A stretch of DNA of 35,859 nucleotides from a virus. Under the pieces are notes generated by a model. The model made no database searches. It was not told the DNA's origin and saw only the letters and a program-made list of their open reading frames with translations. The position numbers and the translations under genes were made by a program. Below are positions 20,295 through 28,981 of the stretch, in pieces. Position 1 is the first letter of the stretch. Each line of letters opens with the position of its first letter. The DNA lies in IMG/VR virus record IMGVR_UViG_3300043775_000034, positions 1 through 35,859 of that record; one strand, given 5' to 3'.

Positions 20295-21926
20295 ATGAGT
20301 TCTGTACCCTTAAAAATAACCGGAAAATGTGTCGCTGAAGATGAGACACTGTTTGCCCACATGGATGCGGCAATCGCCAGAGGTTATCCGCAGATCAAGC
20401 AAGCCCAGCCCATAAAGACTGAGCCGATCTTGTTGGTGGCAAGCGCACCGAGCGTTAGGGGTCAGATAGAGGTCATTAGAAAGATGAAAGCGGCGGGGTC
20501 GCCCATTGTGGCGATCAAGGGCGCACACGATTGGCTTATTGCCCAAGGCGTGATACCCGACTATGCCTTAGCTATTGACCCACAAGAGCACCGTATTGCG
20601 TTTTACAAGCCACGCAAGGAAGTGCATTACATGATTGCCAGCCAATGCCACCCAGCGCTGTTTGACAACCTCAATGGGTATCAGGTCACGATATGGCATC
20701 CCTACGTCAAAAAGGGCCAAGACCGCCCTAAAAACTCCATGCTGATAGGTGGGGGCACAACCTCGGGATTAAGGGCTATATCGCTGTTCTACGTCCTTGG
20801 CTACCGCCAGTTTGAACTGTTTGGCTTTGATTCTTGTAATGAGGATCAGATGCTTAGGGTTAACGGCGAAAAAATCAAAGAGGGCGACAGTTTGGTTGAG
20901 GTCAAGATTGACCCGCAAGGCGAAACCTTTTATTGCAATACCGCAATGGCGTTGCAGGCCGAGCATTTCCAAACCTACTACGATTACTTGCCAGATGCGG
21001 TATTTAATGGGCATGGGCATGGCCTGATCCAAGCCATTATTAAAAAGCGCGAGCAAAACATAATGGAGCTGGGCGGCATCATCAATGGCAAGACAGAGCT
21101 TAACAATCGCACATCATTCATCCATTGGGGCGACAAGAACGCTGCGAGCTGGCGCTATCGGGCCAAGATACCTGCGGGCGACTGGGCAAGCCAGAACGAT
21201 TTGACTGCTGACACACTGGTGTTTGCCAAGCCGCAGGCCAATGAGCTGATGGTGATGGCAAGAGCCAAAGCCCGAGGCGCATGGGTGGTGGTGGACTTTT
21301 GTGATGACCATTTTGATTGGATGCACTACCAAGAGGCATTGCGTCTTGCGGATGCGGTGACCTGCTCAACTACTGAGATGGCTAAAAGAATTAAAAAGCT
21401 GGGACGGGATGCCACGGTAATCCCTGACCCTTATGAATACCCCGAGATGCCACCGCACTGCAATGGGGATAATTTGCTTTGGTATGGGCATCATGTCAAC
21501 CGTGAAAGCCTGCAACGCATACTGCCAGACCTTAAGGGTTATCCTTTTGCGGTGGTATCAAACTTTGATGGGGCAATCCCTTGGTCGCATGAGACCATGC
21601 TGAGGGAATTTGCCCGAGCCGATATAGTGGTGATCCCTGCCACAGCTCCTTACAAGAGCGCAAACAGGGCAATTGAGGCAATTCGGCAGGGGTGTTTTGT
21701 GGTTGCAGAACCGCATCCAGCCTTGGAGGGTTTCCCGATCTACATCGGCAACATCAAAGAGGGCATCGAATGGACGAAAACACAGGACATGGAAAAACTT
21801 ATTTCCAAGGCGCAGAAGTTCGTGAGGGAAGAATTCTCGCCTCAAACACTGATCGACAAGTGGAAGATAGCTACGAGACGGCCTACAACCTTGGATGCGG
21901 AAAAAAGAAATGGGACGGTTGGATAA
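20295..21926 (+). CDS. MptE-like (DUF115) - glycosyltransferase fusion
   Basis: 543 residues. N-terminal half (about 40-250): ILLVASAPSVRGQIEVI, IVAIKGAHDWLIAQGVIPDY, MLIGGGTTSGLRAISLFYVL and ELFGFDSC, which is the MptE-like/DUF115 fold also present in Maf flagellin-glycosylation proteins. C-terminal half (about 265-530): glycosyltransferase-like GT-B pattern with WVVVDFCDDHFDW, ATVIPDPYEYPE and SANRAIEAIRQGCFVVAEPH. So a two-domain sugar-transfer protein. The ATG follows a terminator at once and its SD lies in the terminator stem. It overlaps the methyltransferase by 157 bases. Confidence 0.8.
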   Translation: MSSVPLKITGKCVAEDETLFAHMDAAIARGYPQIKQAQPIKTEPILLVASAPSVRGQIEVIRKMKAAGSPIVAIKGAHDWLIAQGVIPDYALAIDPQEHRIAFYKPRKEVHYMIASQCHPALFDNLNGYQVTIWHPYVKKGQDRPKNSMLIGGGTTSGLRAISLFYVLGYRQFELFGFDSCNEDQMLRVNGEKIKEGDSLVEVKIDPQGETFYCNTAMALQAEHFQTYYDYLPDAVFNGHGHGLIQAIIKKREQNIMELGGIINGKTELNNRTSFIHWGDKNAASWRYRAKIPAGDWASQNDLTADTLVFAKPQANELMVMARAKARGAWVVVDFCDDHFDWMHYQEALRLADAVTCSTTEMAKRIKKLGRDATVIPDPYEYPEMPPHCNGDNLLWYGHHVNRESLQRILPDLKGYPFAVVSNFDGAIPWSHETMLREFARADIVVIPATAPYKSANRAIEAIRQGCFVVAEPHPALEGFPIYIGNIKEGIEWTKTQDMEKLISKAQKFVREEFSPQTLIDKWKIATRRPTTLDAEKRNGTVG

Positions 21927-22372
21927 ACGTAGACCTGCATTCAGATATTGCAGACATCCAATGTGACCTAAGAAAACTTGAGTTAGCGACCGATTCAGCC
22001 GATGCGGTAGCAGCAATCCACGTTTTAGAGCACTTTTACGAGTGGGAGGTTTACGACCTGCTGACCGAGTGGAAGCGGGTGCTAAAGCCCGGCGGCAAGA
22101 TGATTTTAGAGCTTCCCTGCATGGACAAGGTGTTTGCCTATGTCCACAATTGCGTGGTTAAAAAAGAGCCGTTACAGCCCTTTATGACCCTGAATGCGCT
22201 GTATGGAGACCCCAAGTACAAGAGTGAAGCCATGTGCCACCATTGGGGCTGGTTTCAGCGCCCATTGCAAGATATGCTGGAATCGGTAGGAATGCAAAAC
22301 ATCACATTTTGCGAGCCTCGCTACCATTTCCCATTTCGTGACATGAGGGTGGAATGCTTAAAGGGGTCTTGA
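21770..22372 (+). CDS. SAM-dependent methyltransferase (class I)
   Basis: About 200 residues from ATG 21770 (GAGG seven bases upstream); an earlier frame opening at 21692 is not used. The AdoMet site is NLGCGKKKWDGWINVDLH (about residues 39-56), followed by SADAVAAIHVLEHFYEW, then RVLKPGGKMILELP, as in small-molecule or sugar methyltransferases. Its first 157 bases overlap the sugar-transferase gene in another frame. Position between two MptE-like genes suggests it acts on the same sugar product. Confidence 0.85.
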   Translation: MDENTGHGKTYFQGAEVREGRILASNTDRQVEDSYETAYNLGCGKKKWDGWINVDLHSDIADIQCDLRKLELATDSADAVAAIHVLEHFYEWEVYDLLTEWKRVLKPGGKMILELPCMDKVFAYVHNCVVKKEPLQPFMTLNALYGDPKYKSEAMCHHWGWFQRPLQDMLESVGMQNITFCEPRYHFPFRDMRVECLKGS

Positions 22373-23091
22373 CCAATGCCGAGCGCCATGAGCAGATGGC
22401 AAAGTCAATGCACTTGCCCTTGCTGAAGAAAAAGGGCAAATTCAACGACCGGCGCATGACCATTGCGTGTTACGGCCCGAGCCTTGAGGATACATGGCGG
22501 CAGCTCAAGCACCCAATAATGACGGTCTCAGGGGCGCATGACTATCTGGTGGAAAGAGGCGTTATTCCTGATTTCCATGTGGACTGCGACCCCAGAGCGC
22601 ACAAAGCGCAGATGCTGAAAAAGCCTCAGAAGAACACAAAGTACCTGATGGCCTCGGTTTGCCACCCAGACTTTTGGGAGACCCTCAAAGGGAAAAATGT
22701 TAAGGTATGGCATTTGGTAAATGGAGATGATTTCGAGACGGTGGCATGGGTTGCCCAGCACCACCCCGAGGGAATGGAAAGCCTGATAGGTGGCGGTTCG
22801 AGCGTAGGAATGCGGGCAATGAATGTTTCAGCGGCTTTAGGGTTTCGCAGATTTGACATTCATGGCATGGATTGTTCGTTTGTAAAAAACCGCCACGCAG
22901 GTGCTCACACTGGCAAAGATCAGACTAAAATCATGGTCAGAGTTGGTTTGAGAACATTCCAGACAACGCACCAGATGCTTCAATCTGCGATTGAAATGGA
23001 GAAATTCATAGAAACGCAAGACGCTGAAGTGGTGTTTTACGGTGATGGACTAATGCAGGAAACTGCTTTCAAACTCAAGGAATTAGCATGA
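22354..23091 (+). CDS. Second MptE-like (DUF115) protein
   Basis: 245 residues. ACYGPSLEDTWRQLK, MTVSGAHDYLVERGVIPDFH, DCDPRAHKAQML, SLIGGGSSVGMRAMNV and GFRRFDIHGMDCSF align pattern by pattern with the N-terminal half of the protein at 20295 (GAHDWLIAQGVIPDY, IGGGTTSGLRA, FELFGFDSC), so the two are paralogs or domain copies. No glycosyltransferase half here. GAGG lies before the ATG and it overlaps the methyltransferase by 19 bases. Confidence 0.8.
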   Translation: MLKGVLTNAERHEQMAKSMHLPLLKKKGKFNDRRMTIACYGPSLEDTWRQLKHPIMTVSGAHDYLVERGVIPDFHVDCDPRAHKAQMLKKPQKNTKYLMASVCHPDFWETLKGKNVKVWHLVNGDDFETVAWVAQHHPEGMESLIGGGSSVGMRAMNVSAALGFRRFDIHGMDCSFVKNRHAGAHTGKDQTKIMVRVGLRTFQTTHQMLQSAIEMEKFIETQDAEVVFYGDGLMQETAFKLKELA

Positions 23092-23678
23092 AAAACGAAG
23101 TGGCAGGCTGGACAAACGAGAGCTGGATGGAAGACAACCGAGGCAAGATGGCGGTGTTTTTCTATACTAAGCAGGTGCAAAACTCATTTAAGACGGCGCA
23201 GGAAAACCGCCCGATCTTTGATGAAAAGGTGTTTTTGAAGAAACTTGTACCCGGCGATTCCACCTTGGTTGTTGACCGCCCAATGCGCCCAACCGATGTA
23301 GATGATCACCCAATTGAGTGGGCAAGGTTTGAGCAAAAGAAAGAAAACCGCGTGTCAGGCACACCTTTGGAAGCATGGTCTATTCTGAGCGACACCCAAA
23401 AAGCCGAGTTCAATGCTTTGCACATTTACACGATTGACCAGTTTGCACAGCTCCCCGACTCGGTGGGCAACAAAATCATGGGCTTTAATGACTTGCGCGA
23501 CAAGGCTCGCACATTTATTTTGGCGGCTAAAGATTCCAAATTGATGGACAACGTAAGGGCTGAGACTGAGAAAGTTATGCAGACTCAAGCCGCTGAAATT
23601 GCTCAATTGCGTGAGATGATCAACGAGTTGACTGCTAAAAAAGCAGGCCGACCCAAAAAAGAAACCGTAGAGGAATGA
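23088..23678 (+). CDS. Conserved podovirus virion-region protein, 196 aa
   Basis: 196 residues. Polar N-terminus with RGKMAVFFYTKQVQNSFKT, centre with RPMRPTDVDDHPIEWARFEQ and a TPLEAWSILSDTQKAEFNALHIYT helix-turn pattern, and a C-terminal coil ending KKAGRPKKETVEE, an AT-hook-like GRP core. Overlaps the previous stop by 4 bases, two bases before the adaptor gene. Role unknown, possibly DNA-contacting in the head. Confidence 0.65.
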   Translation: MKNEVAGWTNESWMEDNRGKMAVFFYTKQVQNSFKTAQENRPIFDEKVFLKKLVPGDSTLVVDRPMRPTDVDDHPIEWARFEQKKENRVSGTPLEAWSILSDTQKAEFNALHIYTIDQFAQLPDSVGNKIMGFNDLRDKARTFILAAKDSKLMDNVRAETEKVMQTQAAEIAQLREMINELTAKKAGRPKKETVEE

Positions 23679-23679
23679 T

Positions 23680-24597
23680 ATGAGCTACACATTACTGCAA
23701 TTGGTTGATCAAGTATCGGGAGAGCTGGGTTTGACTCAGCCAACGGCAGTAATTGGCTCATCAAACAACCAAACCATCCAGCTATTGTCTTTGGCTCAAC
23801 GTCTGGGTAAGGATTTGGTCAGGGATTACGAGTGGCAGCGCTTGGTGCAGGCTTACATCTGGCAAACCCAGAATGCGGTGAGCACCACGGGCAACATTAC
23901 GGCAAACTCTAAAGTAATTACTAACATCCCTGACACTTCTGGATTGCAGGTGGGAAACGTGGTTACAGGCACAGGGCAGACACCGTATGCGGAGATTTTG
24001 ACAATTGACAGCTCCTCACAGGTCACGCTGAATGCGCCTGTTACCACTTCCACCGCCTCGGTTTCAATGACGTTTGCCAAGCAAGACTATGACTTGCCGG
24101 GCGGTTATGACCGCATGATCTCGGACACCAATTGGGACAGAACAGACCATTGGCGCAACCTCGGGCCAAAGTCATCACAAGATTGGCAGTTCTTGCAAGG
24201 CGGCATTATCTCCATTGGCCCACGCGAGCGCTTTCGGATATACAACAACAAATTCAGGATTTTTCAAGCCCTGACCACGGTTTACAACTTTTCATTTGAG
24301 TATGTGTCTAACTATTGGGTATGTGCGGCAGGCTCAGATCAAGGCTCAAAGTCAGCGTATACGTTGGATACCGACACCAGTATTTTCCCTGATGACCTGA
24401 TGCTTTCAGGTTTAAAGTTTTATTTCCTGAAAGCCAAAAAACTGGACTATGCCATTGAGTTGGGCGAGTTCATGCGGTCGCTGGCTTATTGCAAGGCTCA
24501 GGATCAACCAGTTTCTGCCATGTCGCTTGCACCAGTAGGAATGAATCAACTGGTCGGGCCGTGGAGTGTGCAAGATGGCAATTGGCCTAGCGTTTAA
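23680..24597 (+). CDS. Head-tail adaptor, gp4-like
   Basis: 305 residues. SYTLLQLVDQVSGELGL and SLAQRLGKDLVRDYEWQRL form the helical core typical of P22 gp4/gp6-type adaptors; a beta insertion (about 70-125: ITANSKVITNIPDTSGLQVG) interrupts it; then WRNLGPKSSQDWQFLQGG and RERFRIYNNKFRIF, with a helical C-terminus. It would sit under the portal ring. Longer than gp4 (166 aa) because of the insert. Confidence 0.75.
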   Translation: MSYTLLQLVDQVSGELGLTQPTAVIGSSNNQTIQLLSLAQRLGKDLVRDYEWQRLVQAYIWQTQNAVSTTGNITANSKVITNIPDTSGLQVGNVVTGTGQTPYAEILTIDSSSQVTLNAPVTTSTASVSMTFAKQDYDLPGGYDRMISDTNWDRTDHWRNLGPKSSQDWQFLQGGIISIGPRERFRIYNNKFRIFQALTTVYNFSFEYVSNYWVCAAGSDQGSKSAYTLDTDTSIFPDDLMLSGLKFYFLKAKKLDYAIELGEFMRSLAYCKAQDQPVSAMSLAPVGMNQLVGPWSVQDGNWPSV

Positions 24598-24606
24598 GGG
24601 GATGAC

Positions 24607-24765
24607 ATGAAACTTGATGGACTATACGCAAACATTCACGCTAAAAGAGAAAGAATAGCCGCAGGGTCTGGCGAGAAGATGAGAAAGCCGGGTACTGAGG
24701 GCGCACCGACTGCCAAAGCGTTTAAAGAAGCCGCAAAAACAGCCAAGCCTGAGAAAAAGAAATAA
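24607..24765 (+). CDS. Small conserved basic protein, 52 aa
   Basis: ATG 24607, TAA directly before the next ATG. MKLDGLYANIHAKRERIAAG then SGEKMRKPGTEGAPTAKAF is a pattern I recall from very many podovirus tail-adaptor regions. Lys/Ala-rich, probably unstructured or helical. Function unknown; conservation of the LYANI-KR-RI-AGSGE-MR-PG string suggests a virion or DNA-binding role. Confidence 0.8.
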   Translation: MKLDGLYANIHAKRERIAAGSGEKMRKPGTEGAPTAKAFKEAAKTAKPEKKK

Positions 24766-26313
24766 ATGCTGAATTCATTTGCCAAAGCACCGCGCCAGCA
24801 AGCCTCACAAACTGTTACGGTTGCCGCGCCAATTGGGGGCTGGAACGCCCGCGATGCGTTGGGGGCAATGGATGCCTTAGATGCGGTGACTTTGCAAAAC
24901 TTCTGGCCCGGCACGAATTCAGTTATTTTGCGAAACGGCTACACCAAACACGCCACGGGGTTTCCCGGCACGGTTGACAGCCTAATGGCGTATTCGTCAG
25001 GCACAGTAAACAAATTGTTTGCTGCAAGCGTAAGCAGTATTTATGACGCAACTAACCCCGGCGCAATTGGCTCGGCAGCGGTTGGCAGTCTTACCAACGC
25101 AAAATTTCAGTACACCAATATAACCACCGCTGGCGGCTCATATTTAATGGCGGTCAATGGTGCAGACAAGCTCCAAATTTTTGATGGTGCAAGTTGGCAT
25201 AAGGATGGGGACGGCCCGCCTTATGACATTACAAACGTGGACACGGCTGATTGTTCCAACATTTTGCTATTTAAAAACCGTATTTGGTTAATTGAAAATA
25301 ACAGCCTTAAAGTTTGGTACTTGCCAATAAATGCAATTGGTGGGGCGGCTGTGGCGCTGGATATGACCAGCTTGGTTCAATTGGGTGGCTACATCATGGC
25401 AGGCATGACGTGGACGCTAGACGCTGGCTATGGTGTGGACGACAACTTGGCGTTTATCACCAACAAGGGCGAGCTAGTTCTTTGGCGACTGACTGACCCG
25501 ACCACGCCAACAGGCATATCAATGGTGGGCTTGTGGAAGATGGGCGCACCGATTGGTCGGCGCTGTTACACAAAGTTTGGTGGGGATTTGCTGATCATCA
25601 CGCAGGATGGCATTGTTCCCATGTCGGGGGCATTGCAGTCATCTAGGCTTGATCCCAGGGTCTCAATTACCAACAAAATCCAGTATGCGGTCAGCCAAGC
25701 GGTCAGCTTATATAGCCAAAATTTTGGGTGGTGCTTACTGTATTACCCCAAAGAAAACCAGTTAATTATGAACGTGCCAATTCAGGCAGGGTTTCAGCAG
25801 CAATATGTGATGAATAACATTACAAAAAGCTGGTGTAACTTTACAGGCTGGGCGGCAACAAGTTGGGAATTGTTTAACGATAACCCCTATTTTGGCGGGG
25901 ATGGCTATGTGGCGGCGGCATGGAACGGCACATCAGATGATTTCACCGACATTGATGGCTTTAGCTTGCAATCATTCCAAACCTATGGAACAGCTCTGCA
26001 AAAGCAATGCAAAATGATCCGCTACCACTTGCAAAGTGATGGATCACCCGCGGTGTTTGGCAATGTGAATGTGGATTACAACCTTGCTGATGAATCCGCG
26101 CAGCTTAACTTTTCCACCAGTATTTACGGCTTGTGGGACACGGGTTTATGGGATTCTGCTATTTGGGGTTCAGGACTTGTACCTAGCGCTGACTGGCAGG
26201 GTGCAACAAATATTGGTTACAGCTTTGCGCCGTTGTTGAAAACAGCAACGCAAGGCATACAATTGCAGTGGGTCGCAACCGATCTAGTGTTTGAGGCTGG
26301 CGGTGTGCTTTGA
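24766..26313 (+). CDS. Tail hub / packaged-DNA stabilisation protein, gp10-like
   Basis: 515 residues, close to P22 gp10 (472). Starts with APIGGWNARDALGAMD and AVTLQNFWPGTNSVILRNGY, then repeated beta-propeller-type blades with TNAKFQYTNITTAGGSYLMA, FKNRIWLIENNSLKVWYLP and TKFGGDLLIITQDGIVPMSG. This is the usual start of the family in the podovirus tail. It follows the adaptor, the same order as gp4-gp10 in P22. Confidence 0.82.
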   Translation: MLNSFAKAPRQQASQTVTVAAPIGGWNARDALGAMDALDAVTLQNFWPGTNSVILRNGYTKHATGFPGTVDSLMAYSSGTVNKLFAASVSSIYDATNPGAIGSAAVGSLTNAKFQYTNITTAGGSYLMAVNGADKLQIFDGASWHKDGDGPPYDITNVDTADCSNILLFKNRIWLIENNSLKVWYLPINAIGGAAVALDMTSLVQLGGYIMAGMTWTLDAGYGVDDNLAFITNKGELVLWRLTDPTTPTGISMVGLWKMGAPIGRRCYTKFGGDLLIITQDGIVPMSGALQSSRLDPRVSITNKIQYAVSQAVSLYSQNFGWCLLYYPKENQLIMNVPIQAGFQQQYVMNNITKSWCNFTGWAATSWELFNDNPYFGGDGYVAAAWNGTSDDFTDIDGFSLQSFQTYGTALQKQCKMIRYHLQSDGSPAVFGNVNVDYNLADESAQLNFSTSIYGLWDTGLWDSAIWGSGLVPSADWQGATNIGYSFAPLLKTATQGIQLQWVATDLVFEAGGVL

Positions 26314-26746
26314 GATAACTACCGATCATTCAGTGGGTCATTGGACTGCTGAACAAATTGAGGGCGGTTATTTTGAGGCAAGAAGTCGGTCAATCGGATT
26401 GAAAAGAAACGGTGAGTTTGTTGCCGGTGTGATCTACGAAAATTGGAATAGGCGCTCAATAACGTGCCACATTGCAATCACAGGTAGATTGACACCGCGA
26501 TACTTGGCGGTGATTTTTGACTATCCTTTTGTGGTTTGCGATGTCAAAAAAATTATCGTTCCAGTAGATGCAACAAATTCAAAAAGCGTCACTTTGGTGG
26601 AAAAAATGGGTTTTACAGAGGAAGCCCGCATCAAAAATGGCATGGCTGATGGGGATTTGATCCTGTACACATTGGCAAAAGAGAATTGCAAATATTTGGG
26701 GGAACGATATGGGAAAAAAAGCACCAGCACCACCACCAGCGCCTGA
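26303..26746 (+). CDS. GNAT acetyltransferase-like protein
   Basis: 147 residues from GTG 26303, set by GAGG six bases upstream. ITTDHSVGHWTAEQIEGG, FVAGVIYENWNRRSITCHIA, CDVKKIIVPVDATNSKSVTL and VEKMGFTEEARIKNGMADGD give the GNAT order: strand 4, the CoA-binding loop and the helix with LVEKMGFTEE. Located between tail hub and needle genes. Target unknown: a virion protein or host factor. Its 3' end overlaps the next gene by 38 bases. Confidence 0.8.
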   Translation: MCFEITTDHSVGHWTAEQIEGGYFEARSRSIGLKRNGEFVAGVIYENWNRRSITCHIAITGRLTPRYLAVIFDYPFVVCDVKKIIVPVDATNSKSVTLVEKMGFTEEARIKNGMADGDLILYTLAKENCKYLGERYGKKSTSTTTSA

Positions 26747-27791
26747 TTACAGGGGTGCGGCGATTGAGCAGGGCGCAGCCAATTTGGAATCGGCAAGGGC
26801 TACCGCTCGGTTGTCCAATCCCAATACTTACACGCCATATGGCACTCAGCTAGTAAGCTATGACGGCGATATTCCTACCATTCGCCAGACCCTTACACCG
26901 ACCGCGCAAAAGACTTTAGAGGCTCAACAAGGCGTTGAATTGGCATTGGCTAACCTTGGGTCTAAAGGAGCGCAAACAGCGTCTACTGTGCTTGATAAGC
27001 CGTTTAGCTTTGGTGGGCCTGATGTTCAGACTGCATTAGATTTGAGCAATGTGGCAAAGATGCCAGTTAACGCAGGCATGACAGGCCAAGAAGCCATCAT
27101 GCAGCGTTTAGAACCGTCTTTGGCAAGGCAGCGCACCAGTACAGAAACGCAATTGATTAATCAAGGATTGCGACCCGGCACAGAGGCTTACGACAACGCA
27201 ATCAACCTACTTGGTCAACAAGAGACAGATGCTAGAACGCAGGCGGTTTTACAGGGTCTTAACCTTGATATTGGCGCAAATCAACAAGGATTTGGTCAGG
27301 CGCTTGAAGCTGGCAAGTTTGGCAATACTGCCCAACAACAAATGTTGGCGCAAGCAATTCAAGGTCGCCAAATGCCATTGAATGAAATCACGGCGCTCAT
27401 GTCTGGCTCGCAGATTCAAAATCCGCAGTTTGGGGCTTATTCTGGGTCTACTGTGCAACCTGCACCAATATTTGCAGGCACACAAGCACAAGGGGCGTTT
27501 GATCAAAACAATTACAACCAGCAAGTTTCTCAAGCTAATGCAGCCACAGCGGGTTTGTATTCGCTGGGTGGGGCGGCTTTGGGTGCGCCTAAAGGCACGT
27601 TTTCTGACCGCAGATTGAAATCAAACATTGTCAGGCTTGGTACTCACCCAATTGGCATTGGAATTTATGAATACGACATATTTGGCGGTCGCCAGATTGG
27701 TGTTATGGCGCAAGAGCTGTTAGAAGTGATGCCAGATGCTGTGCATCAACATTCAAGCGGCTACTTGATGGTTGATTACGGGAGACTTTGA
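26709..27791 (+). CDS. Tail needle/fiber-like protein with S74-type C-terminus
   Basis: 360 residues. GKKAPAPPPAPDYRGAAIEQ start, a long Gln-rich helical middle (about 20-290), then the C-terminal block SDRRLKSNIVRLGTHPIGIG, YEYDIFGGRQIGVMAQELLE, VMPDAV: the peptidase S74 intramolecular chaperone signature. The block is only about 60 residues, shorter than the usual 100-150. It suggests a trimeric needle or fiber maturing through this domain. GGGGGAA precedes the ATG. Confidence 0.72.
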   Translation: MGKKAPAPPPAPDYRGAAIEQGAANLESARATARLSNPNTYTPYGTQLVSYDGDIPTIRQTLTPTAQKTLEAQQGVELALANLGSKGAQTASTVLDKPFSFGGPDVQTALDLSNVAKMPVNAGMTGQEAIMQRLEPSLARQRTSTETQLINQGLRPGTEAYDNAINLLGQQETDARTQAVLQGLNLDIGANQQGFGQALEAGKFGNTAQQQMLAQAIQGRQMPLNEITALMSGSQIQNPQFGAYSGSTVQPAPIFAGTQAQGAFDQNNYNQQVSQANAATAGLYSLGGAALGAPKGTFSDRRLKSNIVRLGTHPIGIGIYEYDIFGGRQIGVMAQELLEVMPDAVHQHSSGYLMVDYGRL

Positions 27792-28981
27792 TGCCAGCAA
27801 TTAACTTAAGCCCACTTACTGCGGAACAAGAAGCGCTTGACCGCCGGCGCAAAATGGCAGAGGCAATGCAACAACAAGCAATTTTGCCAATTGAAATGCC
27901 AAACGTACCCGGCGCAAAAGTCAGCCACCTACAAGGCTTTGCAAAACTATTGCAAGGCTACATTGCGGGCAAAAATCTTGAAAGAGCAGAGGAAGAAAAG
28001 AAACAATACGAAGCCGACACAATGGGCGACTTTGCTAAGATTTTGAGAAATACTGGCAAATATGAAACCATACCGGGTACGCCCGCTGTCCCTGCGCAAA
28101 CCACCGATGTTGTTGAGCCAAACATTGCTAATCAAAATTTGGTGGCGGTAGCGTTAAGACAAGCTGACCAAAAAACTCGCAACCCCAATGCGCCTATCAG
28201 CCCATTTGAAAGACAAATTAGCGAAGATGAAAGAGCGCAGATTAGTCAATTGCCATTGCAATCTACGCAAACAAGGGTAACGCCTGCGGTAGCAGCAGTG
28301 CCTGACAGACAAGTGCCTTTGTTGTCACCTGAGTTACTTAGCGACCCTAACTTTATGAAGACCAGTTCAGGTCGCATGATGCTGGCGCAGGCTTTGATGG
28401 CAGAACAAGAGCGCAAAACGGCTGCCGCACAAAGAGCCGCAGAAAAAGCAGAGGAATATAGAAGTTTTGCGCCGGGCAGCGTTGTCTTTAGAGGTGACAA
28501 ACAAGTTCTTACCGTACCAAAAGATTCGCCTATTCGTGAGGTCAAAACCATTGATGCAAATGGAATGCCTGTAACTAAGTACATTCCAGAAAATGTGCTT
28601 TTGACAATGGGTGCAATACCTGATCAATTTAAAGGTTTTGCGTCTGACTTGATCATGTCTAAGTATTTGCCGCCTGCAATTATGAATGACCCGCAATTGC
28701 TTAACTTAGTTGGCTCACAATTGAATAAAGCCGCCGGTCAAGTTACTCAAGAAGATGTCTCCAACTATATGTTGAGAGTGGCAGAAACTCGAGCCAAACT
28801 TGGCTATGAGGGCATACCATTTCCAGAGCCTAAACCATTGGTGGCAGCGCCCAATCCTTTGATCAAACCAACATTGCCAAAAGGTGTGCCATTGAATGCT
28901 GTTCAAACTGGCAAATTCACGCCAGACGGCAGACCTGTTTATCAAACGCCAGATGGCAAAAATCATGTGGAGGATAAATAA
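27788..28981 (+). CDS. Probable virion ejection/internal protein 1, 397 aa
   Basis: Overlaps the needle stop by 4 bases. Helical and Gln/Ala-rich: EQEALDRRRKMAEAMQQQAI, VSHLQGFAKLLQGYIAGK, LAQALMAEQERKTAAAQRA, with a proline-rich end (PKPLVAAPNPLIKPTLPKG). This is the look of the first internal virion protein in this phage group. No enzymatic motif. Three such genes follow each other, as in the ejection block of P22-like phages (gp7-gp20-gp16). Confidence 0.65.
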   Translation: MMPAINLSPLTAEQEALDRRRKMAEAMQQQAILPIEMPNVPGAKVSHLQGFAKLLQGYIAGKNLERAEEEKKQYEADTMGDFAKILRNTGKYETIPGTPAVPAQTTDVVEPNIANQNLVAVALRQADQKTRNPNAPISPFERQISEDERAQISQLPLQSTQTRVTPAVAAVPDRQVPLLSPELLSDPNFMKTSSGRMMLAQALMAEQERKTAAAQRAAEKAEEYRSFAPGSVVFRGDKQVLTVPKDSPIREVKTIDANGMPVTKYIPENVLLTMGAIPDQFKGFASDLIMSKYLPPAIMNDPQLLNLVGSQLNKAAGQVTQEDVSNYMLRVAETRAKLGYEGIPFPEPKPLVAAPNPLIKPTLPKGVPLNAVQTGKFTPDGRPVYQTPDGKNHVEDK

